Source: Siphonodentalium dalli (Eukaryota; Mollusca; Scaphopoda; Gadilida; Siphonodentaliidae). From it: DNA of 64,000 nt. The translations under genes and the position numbers were made by a program. The notes under the pieces were generated by a model. The model was not told the DNA's origin and did not search any database. It saw only the letters and a program-made list of their open reading frames with translations. Below, one piece after another: positions 10,800 to 22,332 of this stretch. Each line of letters starts with the position of its first letter. Within the stretch, counting starts at the first letter, position 1. The stretch spans positions 144,491,559 to 144,555,558 of the forward strand of contig CP136066.1 of NCBI GenBank assembly GCA_032622095.1. Direction: 5' to 3'.

Positions 10800-11506
10800 A
10801 TTTAAGTATATTCCTGGATCATATTTTTTGGAAATTAATTACATTTGATTCAAAATGTCGCATGCAGACATCTCGTATACGAAATTACAGCCCCCAAACG
10901 CATAATTTTCCGAAAAACGGTTGCCATGTCAACCGGTCGCAAGTTGGTGGTACATGTATCTACCCAAAAATTTTGGAAGATTTATAGACCACGGATGATC
11001 ACCCATATATTATGAGTTGTCACGTGGAGAATTATGTCATGACAAATAGTCTGGCCAGCATTAAATTAACGCATACATTGCTATAAAATGATATAAAAGT
11101 AAGCATTTTAACGTTAGAAAACGGGGGTTTGGTGGCCATTTTGAATGGCGCCCTCTGTCGGTGATGGGTGATTTTCGAGAAAGGTTAGTTCTAGATGTTG
11201 GCAAAATATTCCTGGATCATTTAACTTGGAAACCATTTATATTTGATTCAAAATATCGCAAACATATCGTCATATAGAGAAATTACAGCCCCCAAAATCA
11301 TAGATTTCCGAAAATATGTTGCTATGGCAACCGGTCGCAATTTGGTGGTATCTACCCAAAATTCCTAGAAGATTTATAGACTACAGATGCACACCCATAT
11401 ATTATGAGTTGTCACGCGGAGAATTCTGCCATGGCAAATGGTCTGACCCAACATTGAATAAACGCATAAATTGCTATAAAATTATATAAAAGTAAGCATT
11501 TCTGTA
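10800..11506. repeat. Internal direct duplication of about 310 bp
   Basis: Segment 10800-11112 recurs at 11198-11506, offset by roughly 398 bp. Landmarks in both copies are TATTCCTGGATCAT, AAATTACAGCCCCCAAA, CAACCGGTCGCAA and CACCCATATATTATGAGTTG. Divergence is moderate. About 85 bp of unrelated sequence lies between the two. Confidence 0.8.
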
Positions 11507-11804
11507 AACAATCTCGTCTGTGAGTAATGTTTTCTCAAAAGAATCACGTCCCAAACGAGTTAACTCATCACCGGCCGAGGTATCCGCAAATGACATTGGG
11601 CTATATATCTCGGAAACGGGTGTAGCTATCGACTTGAAATTTGGTATGTGAATGTATCTTGCCCCGGATACAAATTTTATCGGGTCGCCGAGCACGTGCG
11701 ACACCAGCTTCGCGCATGCGCAGACCAGATCTAGGAAACGGGTGGAGCAATCGACTTGAAATTTGGTTTTTGAATAGCCCGGACGAAGTCGGGTCACCTT
11801 CTAG

Positions 11805-11839
11805 TCTATTATATATTTTGAAAGATCTGTGTATGTGTT

Positions 11840-11881
<42 letters not shown>

Positions 11882-12684
11882 AAATCGATGGACTCGAAAA
11901 CGACTAAGCCAATTTCGATGAAATTTGGTATTTGGATGTGTTTTCGGCCGGAGACGAACATAGGCATATTTATTTGTCCGTGCGAGGTCAACTTTTCACG
12001 TGCGGAGGTCAAATCTATTTTTACGCCGTTTTTGCGCTAATATATTTCAGTTCGGTGCTCACAAATCGATTCGATATAGCGCGAATAATAAATTGCCAGT
12101 CATATAATTTGCACGGTTAGAATCTGTGTGGCTTCATCTTTCCAACGATATATAATATGTATGTATCCGTTTTAGTTATCTGCCTCAATTATTAGGTACA
12201 AGTGGTACGATGCTTTTATCGGGATAAAATCAATGCGTAATTTCTATGACGTCGTCAGAGGTCATAAAGTTAGATTACGTTAACTCTCACCCTGCCGATG
12301 CATTTGACTGTGTCGCGTTAACTCATCACCGGCCGAGGTATCCGCAAATGACATTGGGCTATATATCTCGAAAACGGGTGTAGCTATCGACTTGAAATTT
12401 GGTATGTGAATGTATCTTGCCCCGGATACAAATTTTATCGGGTCGCCGAGCACGTGCGACGCCAGCTTCGCGCATGCGCAGACGAGATCTCGCAAACGGG
12501 TTGAGATATTGACTTTAAATTTGGTATGTGAATGTATCTTGCCCCGGATACGAATTTTATCGGGTCGCCGAGCACGTGCGACACCAGCTTCGCGCATGCG
12601 CAGACCAGATCTAGGAAACGGGTGGAGCAATCGACTTGAAATTTGGTTTTTGAATAGCCCGGACGAAGTCGGGTCACCTTCTAG
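11805..12684 (+). mobile_element. Non-autonomous Helitron, copy B (intact, 880 bp)
   Basis: Begins TCTATTATATATTTTG immediately after the terminal CTAG of copy A, with no base between them, and ends with the same hairpin and CTAG at 12681-12684, followed by a host T. From 11805 to about 12317 it matches copy A almost exactly, including the GT tract. It carries two copies of the 120-bp internal unit (about 12391-12640), where copy A has one. The high identity of A and B and the perfect junction suggest a recent tandem arrangement from rolling-circle transposition. No coding capacity beyond chance frames. Confidence 0.88.
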
Positions 12685-14429
12685 TTCTATATATTATAAA
12701 CAGTTATGGAGAAGTGACTGCTCTCAATTTGAAAAAAACATCTAAGTATCCCAACATTTAGCAATTTAAGGACTATAAATTCCAAACGTTTTCCGAGTAG
12801 AATTCTTTACCATGAGCGAAGGATGATTTCCAAAATTTGGAACAGTTGGAAATTTCATGCTGACACAACATTAGTTGGATATTTGACACCACACATAGGT
12901 TGAAATCGAGAAATTCATCATCTATTTTATAGGGTTCAATGACGAGGAGGATGCGAACTCGCAGTTATGAAATTATCTATTTGTCTCATGGAATTCTACA
13001 ACCCTTGGAGTTTGTTTTGGTTCAAATGAAGAGGACAGTTCGTAATTTAAAAGTGGACAATACCCAACGGGGACCCTCTACCCAAGTCCATGTGCAGTCG
13101 AGTGAAACAGAAACCAAAAGCATTCGTATTAGTAATTTCGTATTCAAACAGTTATGTTTAGTTAAAATAGTTCACAAATGTCGTTTAGGTATAGTTTTAT
13201 AACGAGAACTGTCAGAAATTTCACGTCCGGCAGAATTTTACGATGAATGTACTATCTTTACGTCCAGATACATGTATATGCAAGAAATTATAAAATGAAG
13301 CGAACATTGGGATTAGGCCAAAAGTTTTGCCAACGTACAAGAAACGTTGCCTACACAATGGTTTGGTACGGAGGTTCCTGAATTTCAAGAACTAATTGTC
13401 GTCAAATCCGCGAAAATCTTTGTATTCTATATATAATAAAATATTTTAAATATAACGGACTGTTTGGAAACAATGGCAGAACATACACGTACGTCTATAT
13501 GCAATCGTGTTAATGTTGGTAATGGCAAGTTTCAACTAAACTGAGTCTGAAACATATATTGGTTGCCTTCTTTGTATGTCTTGAATATTGTCTTTTAGCA
13601 GGAGTAATGTTAATTCATCATTCATGCACTGGTTCTACTGCATGTGTAATCGCTGGTAGCTTTCAACATTGACCAACAATATTTAAACCCGTGTGTCCAC
13701 GACTATACACCAAACTATACTTATTTTATCGTCAGCTAATGATATCAAGTTGCACGTGGTATTCATGAAGTCCATATTGGTGATATACAAAAGGCCAATA
13801 GGATTTCCGTAACTTTGGACTGTTTTGCTTGTTAACATTTTTCTGAGCAAATCTAAGAATTCGACGATGGAACGTTGGAACTTTCCGCCAAAAAGTTGCT
13901 AAGTAATTATGTATCTTTCTTTTAATCTGACATACAATGGTAACGGCTTCCTTTTGGCGTCAGTTCAAACTATCCGAAGTGCGCCTCAGTTATTTAGATG
14001 AACAACAATTTCTATTTTAACTTCAATAATAGATCGTCTCTCGTGCGCTTCATTTCGACATCCGTCAGTGGACATTTTTATATAGTTTTTCATTTCTGGT
14101 ACCATTTCTGTGGTTTTGACGACTATGACTTGATGCATGTGTATATTAATGCAGAACTATATTTCAACACAAATTGCACGATAGCGATGAATATCTATTT
14201 TCCTTCATATACAAATTATAACCGCACACAAACATGTATGACAAATTGCCATCATATACCAGTGGTCGTGATGAGTCTCGATTTAATGAGGATATAGACA
14301 TAGATAAAGAAATCAAACGGTTTCATTTTGGCAACGCGAGATTTAATTAAGGTGTACTTTCCATGCTGCCGTCCATACTTTTAGCGCTAGTAGTCTACAT
14401 TCGTATTTATGCGTTTCACCTGTTTACAG
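12685..14429. other. Unassigned region
   Basis: No repeat family recognised. An 87-codon frame at 12939-13202 (+) and a 99-codon frame at 13998-14297 (+) show no known motif, signal peptide or splice-site support, and are left uncalled. Confidence 0.5.
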
Positions 14430-14642
14430 TATACAGTAGTATGCCAAACTATGGCTAGATTTGTTTTCTATGGCGAGAGACAAATGAAGGTACGGATGAA
14501 CTGTAAAATTAACAGGTACGAACAAACTCCACGTCTTTTGATAAAAAAAAGTATACTTTGTTTCCAGACAGAGGCTAATCATCCCGAGCGCAGGAAGTGG
14601 ATATTCCCTGAAGTCGGCGAAGGCTACAGAATGCCGCCATGA
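14430..14642 (+). CDS. Candidate terminal exon pair, weakly kinase-like (uncertain)
   Basis: A pyrimidine-rich acceptor (CACCTGTTTACAG) precedes an open 60-base segment, 14430-14489, ending AAG before a GTACGG donor. After a 78-bp putative intron with acceptor TTTGTTTCCAG, a second open segment, 14568-14642, runs to TGA in the same phase. Joined, it includes FVFYGERQMK and ends EVGEGYRMPP. Two short strings resemble a region of Eph-type tyrosine kinases, where an 'SYGERPYW' block is followed by 'EGYRLPPP', but the spacing is about five residues too long and the key WE..SYGER context is missing. The alternatives are a decayed kinase fragment, an unrelated small exon, or chance. The whole interval is also open without splicing, which weakens the case. 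No further exons were found upstream. Confidence 0.2.
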   Translation, partial: YTVVCQTMARFVFYGERQMKVRMNCKINRYEQTPRLLIKKSILCFQTEANHPERRKWIFPEVGEGYRMPP

Positions 14643-14854
14643 AACAGGTGTTTCACCCTGACATCTCTCTGATCTCGGTTAGAACAATAGCTGTTGGAGA
14701 ATTGGGAACATGTGTTGCAACGCTTGAGGCAGTACTCCTCTAAATACTAGCTTAATATGTACATATATATTTGCGTTCCCACTTTGTTCTTTGATTTCAA
14801 CTTAGAAAAAACAAGCCTCTTAAACGGATATTGTACCCAAATGTTGTTGTTGGT
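14643..14854. other. Short unassigned spacer
   Basis: No feature supported between the candidate exon and the dispersed repeat. Confidence 0.5.
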
Positions 14855-15125
14855 TTCTTTAGTCTATGAGTTGTAGAATAAGGTAACCAGATTTCCATTA
14901 TTTGAAAGTCTGTTGAGAACGAAGTAATGTTACGGATGGCAGATTAGCCGGAATGCGAAAATACCAATTGTCGTTGTCGACTATTTTTTGGACAGTTTTC
15001 AAGCAAATGTATCAAATAAATGTTATATTATGTACATACTAGTCAATATACTCATTAAGTCATTGTATAGTCAGTTAGTCACTAGTCAGTGAGTGGTTTG
15101 AGTTTACCTCCCTTATCAACATAAA
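14855..15125 (+). repeat. Dispersed repeat R1, forward copy
   Basis: About 270 bp that recur in inverted orientation at 34535-34805. Shared landmarks include AAGGTAACCAGATTTCCAT, GAAGTAATGTTACRGATGGC and AAGCAAATGTATCAAATAAA. There is no TIR or coding frame, so the class is unknown. Confidence 0.7.
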
Positions 15126-16189
15126 GGTCAGTATCTTGCAGCTGCAGATATTGGGAAAGACTTGATATTAATGCATATATAATGATCTATAATATACTTG
15201 ACATATTTTCTTGGACTAGATGTGCTGTAGGTGTTCAAAACGGATACGTCGTGGGACCAAATTACATGTTTGTTTAACGGTACTCGTTTCTTACACAAAC
15301 GTCTCTGGCATCGAGTGAATTATTTAACATAATTCTTGGAACTAATTGATTACTCTATTTATTACACTTCTGCAAATATGATTATAACACCAGCATTAAT
15401 GCATGAAAGTCTCGATGTGGAGAAAGATCAACCATCGGAAATTCAGTCTAGATCAGTAAGCGGCATAACGTCAACGACGTCACGAGAAATGACATAATTC
15501 ACTAGTGACATTATAATTTTAATTAACGGCGTTTTCAATGGAACTCGCACATAGAAGTGTAATAAATGTATGTTATATGTCTTATATTGTTTTTAGCGGG
15601 AAAAATATTTCTAAAAACTAAATTATATTGGAAGTAAGACTAAATACTAAATAGAGATAATAAATTCAATAAGCAACATAATCAATTTAAGTCAAGTACT
15701 ATACACATCAGCGACCGTAGAGTTAAAATTGGTCAGCTGACAAGATCCAACGACCGACATGGGCATAGTATTCATAAGCAAGTTCACTTGGTTCAAAGAA
15801 GAGACTCTGGGTCTCAATGCATTGTACCACCTGCGTCGATTAGCGCGAATTGTATATATACAAATCAAGCATGTTGGCTAATCTAGCGGCCATTTCAGGT
15901 TTATCTAATACAAATTGAGGTAATATCACTTTAGTGAAGTGGCATTTCTGCCTGTTCTGTGGATAAATAACGCATCCATTCAGCTGTCAACGCATGTCAT
16001 GATGCCAAATGGGCTAAAAAAATCGCAGGTACAGACACATGTTGCATAAAATCTGTACACTTTACAGCCACCCGGCATTTTGTAACTATGTTAAAAGCTT
16101 TGAATTGGATAATAATATATATGATTGGGGGTTTGAACATCATAGCTCTCACAATAAGGACACCCCTTAAACCTAACTCTTCGACACAG
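15126..16189. other. Unassigned region
   Basis: AT-rich; no gene seen. A short stretch at about 15470-15500 repeats ACGTCA-like words but is too short to interpret. Confidence 0.5.
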
Positions 16190-16257
16190 CATGGGTTGTA
16201 CCTGTGTTTATTGGGACGAAGACTAATCGTCCCAATAAACACAGCTACAACCCCATG
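16190..16257. repeat. 30-bp-arm hairpin
   Basis: CATGGGTTGTACCTGTGTTT and onward (16190-16219) pairs with its complement at 16227-16257 across a seven-base loop. The core TTATTGGGACGA is perfect. It is too short for a MITE and is probably a local fold-back. Confidence 0.8.
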
Positions 16258-17100
16258 ATATAGACTGTCGCATCGACTTCTAAACTAAAATGGCCACCGT
16301 TTGCACCATTCCGAATCTGTACACTCTGTAGTAGTTCTCGTCTCATTTCATATCGAAACATAGCTCTGGTCTATAAGCCTTTTTACTGGTTCGCGATTTT
16401 CAAGATGGCCGATGGTTCCATATGGTCCGATTCCTAGCTTTTTATCCAACCCACCGGTAAAAGCCGGTAAAAGGTCAAAGTTGAGAAGTAGCACCCATTT
16501 GTAAACATTCGACAGATGAGTGCGAGAATTTTTTATCAACATTTTATGACTTAATTTCATTTATTCTGAGTGCAACTACGTGTTTAAGAATTATTTTGTG
16601 GCCATGTCATCTATAGAGTTAGGATCTGGTGACGATGCAGACATTCAGACGCCCTTTTTTGTCAACGAACTTCCCATAAGTTAAATAGCGAGTTCTTGCG
16701 TTAAAAAAATAACTCAAAAACATACGTGATACATCCAATCCATCTACTGTGCGAAACCTACGTATTGTATGTATCCAGGGTGAGTGTTTAATTAGTTTTA
16801 TGAAGTTCTCGCACCTGCGATTCGGTAACGACCTGTTGCCATTTTATTTTGGGAATTCCCAGACTGGAGTCATACGCTAAAAATAGATGCTACTTGTTAA
16901 CTTTGACCTCCGGAGACCAAATGGCGGATTCGCCGCGAGTATGTGATATCACTTATTGAAGTGCAAGACACGCCCCCGCTTTGTTTAAGGTGTCTGTCCC
17001 ATCTTTCTTTTGCCTATTTTTTCAATAAAAATATAAATTCTATGACGTAACACGGTGTGTATCATTGACGGTGCTTTTTGAGTGGCACAATTTTGTAATT
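16258..17100. other. Unassigned region with weak inverted blocks
   Basis: GGTCAAAGTTGAGAAGTAGC (about 16475) is inverted with mismatches at about 16885-16912, and AAGATGGCCGAT versus ATGGCGGATT flank it similarly. This may be an old TIR element spanning about 16390-16945, but the ends are not defined. Confidence 0.4.
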
Positions 17101-19030
17101 ACTTCATTAATGTTACTAAAATCATGACCTTTTCTGGAAGGTATGTACACATTTTCCATTGGTTGCTCTAAGTGTTGTTGGATAGTGGTACAATTACGCA
17201 GTGCAGGGACATGCTCTTGTTTCGATTAAAGTTATTATAAAAGAAACGTTCGAAGATAATTTATATGATGCGCGTAGCGCGTTATAGTAAATTTGTCTTC
17301 TAACATTCGGTTATAACTCATCACCTTAATTGAAACAAGAGTTATTTATTCTGAGTTAATCCCAGCATTGGTCAACACGTCTATAGATCAGGGGGGGGGG
17401 GTCGGAAAAATATTTCAGGCACGTATGGCATTTTTTCCCTTTCGAGTTAATCCCAGCATTGGTCAAACACGTCTAGACGTGACAAATATATGGTGTATAT
17501 GTATAACGCATCATGGCATATACCGCGGCTAATACCGATGTTATAGCAATCGTACGCCAAATAACTCATGATTATATATATATACTCTATCCCAAACTGC
17601 GACCTTACACTGACGGTCACAAATTATATAGCGTGTAATTTTATGATGTTATATATGATCCATTTAATATTCAGGTTCCCCGAATCAGAGTCATTTAGAA
17701 TTTAAACAGTTTCTTGCTATCAAGTATTGTTGTTCTGTTGTGATTTTCGACAATATTGTTAGACCAACGGCCATAACTGTTCTCGTTTATCCGTTACAAT
17801 TTCACAATCTCTACCAGAGCCGACCAGTCATACTTCATTTCAGACTCTGTCACCGGCTGTAGTTGTCTGTTTTCTATATTTAGCGCGGGGTTTTCCGGAC
17901 AAAATGGCGAAACTGGTCGCCCCAAAATCAAATTTCCTTTGTGCTTTGAGCACTATTCCCGCCGTAAACACAGATTAGAGAAGACGGTAGTTTTTTGACG
18001 ATATATTCGCAAGCTACTTGTCAAAATTGCTGCATATTAGAAATCTCGTGTTTGACTTGCCATGCGATTTGTCGTGATAATGTCGTCCATGTTCCTTAAG
18101 ACTTTTGTGTTGATAAAATAATCGTAGAGCCAAATCACACCGTTTCGCAACATAGTTCTTTGGTTCAAGTGGGACTTTCCAAACTTAAGGTACGAAATGC
18201 AATTTTTCTCTCTCGATATTTTGTGTACTTGATAGGGCAACATGTTGCTCTGTTCGCTTAATATCGCGGAAGTCCACCAAATGTGGGTAAACTGTCGCCG
18301 GTAGCAGCGGTCTTACCAAGTCATCAAGGGAGGTAAACCCTGCATGGAGTTTGAAATTTCATTAAAGGGGAATTTCTAATTGTTTCTCCGAGAAAGGAAA
18401 TTCCTGTGGGACCATCACTGAATACGTGATATGTGGAAATTGCTCAACTACATGTATTTTCCAGCTTGATCTATGTTTAGATGCATCTCAATTAATGTGC
18501 AATGCATTCAAATCGTGACATTTCGATAAGAAATGACAATGCATTGACTGGCGTACTGAGCAATGAACACATCAAACTTACAACCATTCTAATCTATGTA
18601 AATTAGAGCGAACAGAAGGTGATTCCCCTTTTAATGTGAATATAGGGAATGAGTGACGGGCAAGGTACGATAAGTATTTAGCCTGTTTCTTTGAACATTT
18701 TTTCGCTTGACATAGTGACACTGCATGGGAATTACCTTGGTACGAAATTAAAACAATGGTGTGGTTAATTAACACCATGTGCGATATGCACCATCGCTGC
18801 TACGAACGGTAACGTTGAAATCACGCAAGCTACCGGTACATATTAAACTTGAAGCGTGGATTTCGAATTCAGGCATTCGGTAAATTTCGATATTACAGAC
18901 AGTGTTGCGTGGGACAATAAACACTGATATATTTCTGGTGGCTATCCATCTAGTCCAATGACTGCATCGCTAATAGAAGTGCCCCCACCGTGCAGTGTTT
19001 CAACCCCTCTCGCTCTGTGCCGTTATCTCA

Positions 19031-19098
<68 letters not shown>

Positions 19099-20231
19099 CT
19101 CTCTCTCTCTCCCTCTCTCTCTCTCTCTCCTCTCTCTCTCTCCCTCTCTCCCCCTCTCTCTTTCATTCTCGCACGCGTTCTTAATCTCTTTCGCTATCAT
19201 CCTCATTTGCTTTCTTTTTCGGACTGACGGACTCACTACAGTTCTATTGCGATGTATATATTCTCTCTTCTAAATGCACGTGTCTGATCTTCTCTCGACA
19301 GCTGTTAACCTCATTGGCTTTGACATACCAATCACTATGAGTAACCCAATGTCAGTATTAAATTTTTCCGCGGTATATGCCATGATGCGCAATATACACA
19401 CACCATATATTTGTGATCTATACAGGGGGGTGAAAAAAACATTCCGGCACGTATGCCGGGGTGGGTGGGTGGTCAAAGCCACCAACAAGTAATTTTTTTC
19501 CGCAACTAAAAAAAAAAATTCCTGCTTGTTTTTTAGTGTTTTGGCAATGAGTTGGGCTTCAAAACCACTTTGAATGAGAGAAATAATGTAATTCTAACTG
19601 TAAACTGACTGCAGGCAGTTATCGTGTTGTATTTTGTTGCAAATTTTGAAATCCAAGATGGCCGCTGGCAGCCATGTTGTTTTTGGCCGAATGACCTCAA
19701 AATGACTCATTCCTATTTACATGTCCATGTTAACATCCATGATAAATAGTATGCACAGAAATTCATATACAGCTGTTTACAGTGAATTTCCTCCCCTCAA
19801 ATCTCTGTTTTAGTGTTAAAAGGGGGGTGGGTGTCAAAAAATGGCCGAAAAAAACTGCCGAAAACGGAAAAAAAATTTGGCGGTGGGGGTGGGTGGGTAC
19901 AAAAAATGATCGAAAGGGAAAAAATGCCATACGTGCCTGAAATATTTTTCCGACCCCCCCCCCCCTGATCTATAGACGTGTTTGACCAATGCTGGGATTA
20001 ACTCAGAATAAATAGCTCTTGTTTCAATTAAGCTGATGAGTAATAATCGAAAGTTAGAAGACAAATTTACCATAACGCGCTGCGCGCATCACATAATTTG
20101 TCTTCAAATGTTTCGGTTTAAAAAAAAAACCTTGGTAATTGTACCACTATCCACCGTAATTTACATCAACCAATGTAAAATTGGAACACACCTTCCAGAA
20201 ACGGTCATGATTTTAGTAACATTAATGAAGA
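17101..20231. mobile_element. 3.1-kb inverted-repeat structure
   Basis: The left arm (17101-17447) and right arm (about 19906-20231) are inverted copies starting CTTCATTAATGTTACTAAAA, with shared TTTCTGGAAGG, GATAGTGGTACAATTAC, GCGCGTTATRGTAAATTTG and a terminal poly-G tract next to TCGGAAAAATATTTCAGG. A second inverted pair lies inside: AAATATATGGTGT and GCATCATGGCATATACCGCGG at about 17487-17540, and their complements at about 19368-19417. Insertions interrupt both arms. The interior has no recognisable transposase frame. It could be a decayed fold-back or TIR transposon, or simply an inverted duplication. Confidence 0.6.
19031..19165. repeat. CT dinucleotide microsatellite
   Basis: More than 100 bp of CT repeats with rare interruptions, inside the interior of the 17.1-20.2 kb inverted-repeat structure. 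The long Ser/Leu and Glu/Arg frames here are artefacts of the dinucleotide. Confidence 0.97.
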
Positions 20232-20292
20232 TAAACGCTCACAAGTCATGTCTTTAGATTCGATGCATTACACCAAAGACAATTGATGCACA

Positions 20293-20888
20293 TCTATTAT
20301 ATATTTTGGAAGATCTGTCTGTGTGTCTGTGTGTTCGCGATGGACTCGAAAACGGCCGAACCGATTTCGATGAAACTTGGTATGTGGGGATATTTTCGGC
20401 CGAGAACTGGCATAGGCCTATTAATTTGTCCGTGCGACGTGACCTTGACCTTGAAATCGGGTAATTTCAAGGTCAAACGCCCGAATATCACGGGATTTCG
20501 ATGAAACTTGGTATGTGGGGGTACTTTCTTATGGCGAGTCTCATAAGCATATTCATTTGCAAGTGCGACGTGACTTTGACCTTGAAATCGGGTAACTTCA
20601 AGGTCAAATCGCCAATTTTGATGGGATTTCGACGAAATTTGATACGTGGGGTTACTTTTGTCCACTGATTGTTTTGGACGGGTCCAATCGTGACCCCGAC
20701 CAGACCTTGACCTTCATAATGATCAATTCAAGGTCAAATCGGGTAAAACCGGATGGATTTCGACGGGCACGTTTGTCGGGTACTTTTGTCCGGGCAGTGT
20801 TTTTGGACTGGTCAAATCGTGACCCCACTTGACCTTCAAAATGGGCAATTCAAGGTCAAAGCCCGGACGAAGTCGGGTCACCTTCTAG
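20293..20888 (+). mobile_element. Non-autonomous Helitron, copy C (596 bp)
   Basis: Starts TCTATTATATATTTTGGAAG after host A20292 and ends with GCCCGGACGAAGTCGGG plus TCACCTTCTAG before a host T. The termini are the same as copies A and B. The interior differs: a short GT-rich tract, GATGGACTCGAAAACGGCCG, then about four tandem units of roughly 130 bp, each with GATTTCGATGAAACTTGGTA and TTGACCTTGAAATCGGGTAA. It is therefore the same terminal family with a different repeat interior. No Rep-helicase frame. Confidence 0.88.
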
Positions 20889-21182
20889 TTCTATATAATA
20901 TAACATGGATTAGAATAGACCACGATATCACTTGTTTGATTCTTTTCATTGTTGCACAACTTCCGCGCGATCAGGAATCGCGTGGTCTCAATTGAAATTA
21001 ACAAATAAGTGACTGGCATGGATAAATGTACAGAAAAGCTGAGTAGTTTCGTGTTTAAGACCAGTGAACAGGTTGATATCAATTTGTGCCGAAACTAGTT
21101 TTTTCTAGCAATCTTACCAATGTTTTCAGGAGATAATTAATCCTATATATATTACTATTACCATATTACTGCCGGTATTTAA

Positions 21183-21413
21183 CCCTTTATATGCAACATT
21201 CTCATTGACGAGTAGTTCCCGTAGGAATATTCAGATAATAAATCAACAAATTATCATCTGAACATTTCCAACCAATAAATATAAATCATTCTTCTCTTGC
21301 ATAATCTGTTTTTCTGTATGTCGTCTGCTTTTATTATCTCAACACGCCTCAATATGAATAATAGACTATTTCAATGTATACTTTTGTAACTGAATGGGAG
21401 AATCAATATAATA
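21183..21413 (+). mobile_element. TTAA MITE family P2, complete copy
   Basis: Flanked by TTAA at 21179-21182 and 21414-21417. It starts CCCTTTATATGCAACATTCTC and contains TCATTGACGAGTAGTTCCCG, the central inverted pair around ATTCAGATAATAAAT, TGTCGTCTGC, and the AACTGAATGGGAGAAT end shared with the copy at 4238. 231 bp, non-coding. Confidence 0.7.
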
Positions 21414-21684
21414 TTAAAAGAGTTAGAAGGAATTGTCGCTTTGTATCTTTATGTTTCTTTCAAAATCTCCCATTTTCCATCCGCCGAATCTGTGATTTCC
21501 AGTTGCTGACTCTGATAACACAATGTTGGAAACACAGTCCTCTTCGCTTCATTAATGCAACAGAAAGGGTCGGGTTACTACGTTTTCAACTTTTCGGTGA
21601 ACAAAGACAAGGACCAGTCTATCGCGCGAAATTCGACAACAACTTTCTAAATTTCTAGTTCACGGAAGTAAAATTACATTTTAA

Positions 21685-22153
21685 AGGTACTCAATCCGTA
21701 AAGAGGTTCCCCATCTCAACAGATTCCAACAACAACAATCCGATCAGAGGGTCCTATATTACTATTTCTTTGGCTTTGGGGGTAAAAAATATTTGATTCG
21801 AGTCGAGGAACCCATCAAACAAAGCTCAGAGTTATTAGATATTGATTTTAGAAATTTGTTATGTTCTCGAGATGAGTACTAATAACTGCCGTAATCTGCT
21901 CTGGATGTGTGCTCCAAATCTATTCAAACAGACAAGGATGGATAACTCTAAAATCAAGTGGTAATTTTAACGCAATTTTGACTGAGTTCTGGGCCAGATA
22001 GTATTCCCGATAATGAAAAATAATAGATTTCTAAAATCGATATCTAACAAATCTGAGCTTTGATGTGTGACTTCCTCGACTCGAATCAAATATTTTTGAC
22101 CCCCGAAGCCATTGAAATAGTAATTGAGAGGAGTTTTATCGGATTGAGTACCT
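21685..22153. mobile_element. TTAA MITE family P3, copy 1
   Basis: TTAA (21681-21684 and 22154-22157) brackets AGGTACTCAATCCG...CGGATTGAGTACCT, a perfect 14-bp terminal inverted repeat. Subterminal regions are also inverted: AAATATTTGATTCGAGTCGA near 21788 and its complement near 22078. 469 bp, no transposase frame. Confidence 0.8.
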
Positions 22154-22332
22154 TTAATGAATGATTTTCATCTCACACGTTGATATAACTATAGCTGCCG
22201 TCTGTAATTGTTTTTTGTGACTCTCGTGTCTGTTTATTTGCGCGCACTCAGTGTCTCTTGTTAAATAGACTGGTTCCTTATCGAAAGCTGCAACAATATG
22301 AAAACGTAGTAACCTGACCCCTCCAACATTAA

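Larger units (their letters stand above)
10438..11559. mobile_element. TTAA-flanked TIR element nested in Helitron A (family P6)
   Basis: Copy B reads GCGTTAACTCATCACC without interruption. Copy A has the same TTAA duplicated (10434-10437 and 11560-11563) around 1122 bp that begins CTCGTTTAGGACGGGA and ends TCACGTCCCAAACGAG. The empty site in copy B therefore proves the insertion and its TTAA target duplication. The terminal inverted repeats are about 16 bp. Inside are a pair of short perfect palindromes and a long internal direct duplication. There is no transposase frame. Confidence 0.88.
9923..11804 (+). mobile_element. Non-autonomous Helitron, copy A (interrupted)
   Basis: Starts TCTATTATATATTTTG directly after a host A and ends in CTAG at 11801-11804. 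Just inside the 3' end is a short hairpin (CCCGGAC-GAA-GTCGGG) followed by TCACCTT, the standard Helitron 3' architecture: a hairpin roughly 10 bases before CTRR. A GT microsatellite (about 9961-9994) follows the 5' end, then GAAATCGATGGACTCGAAAA and GATGAAATTTGGTATTTGG. The right part holds one copy of a 120-bp internal unit (GAAATTTGGTATGTGAATG...CGAGCACGTGCGAC). A separate element (10438-11559) splits it; without that insertion it is about 756 bp and aligns closely with copy B. No Rep-helicase frame is present, so it would depend on a partner. Confidence 0.85.

Noticed and set aside
18578-18778. Minus-strand Cys-containing frame as a second exon of the gene at 22854
   Set aside because: Cys spacing does not fit the expected domain and no convincing acceptor/donor pair frames it.
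18958-19273. Ser/Leu-rich frames of 64-92 codons
   Set aside because: Produced by the CT microsatellite in every phase.
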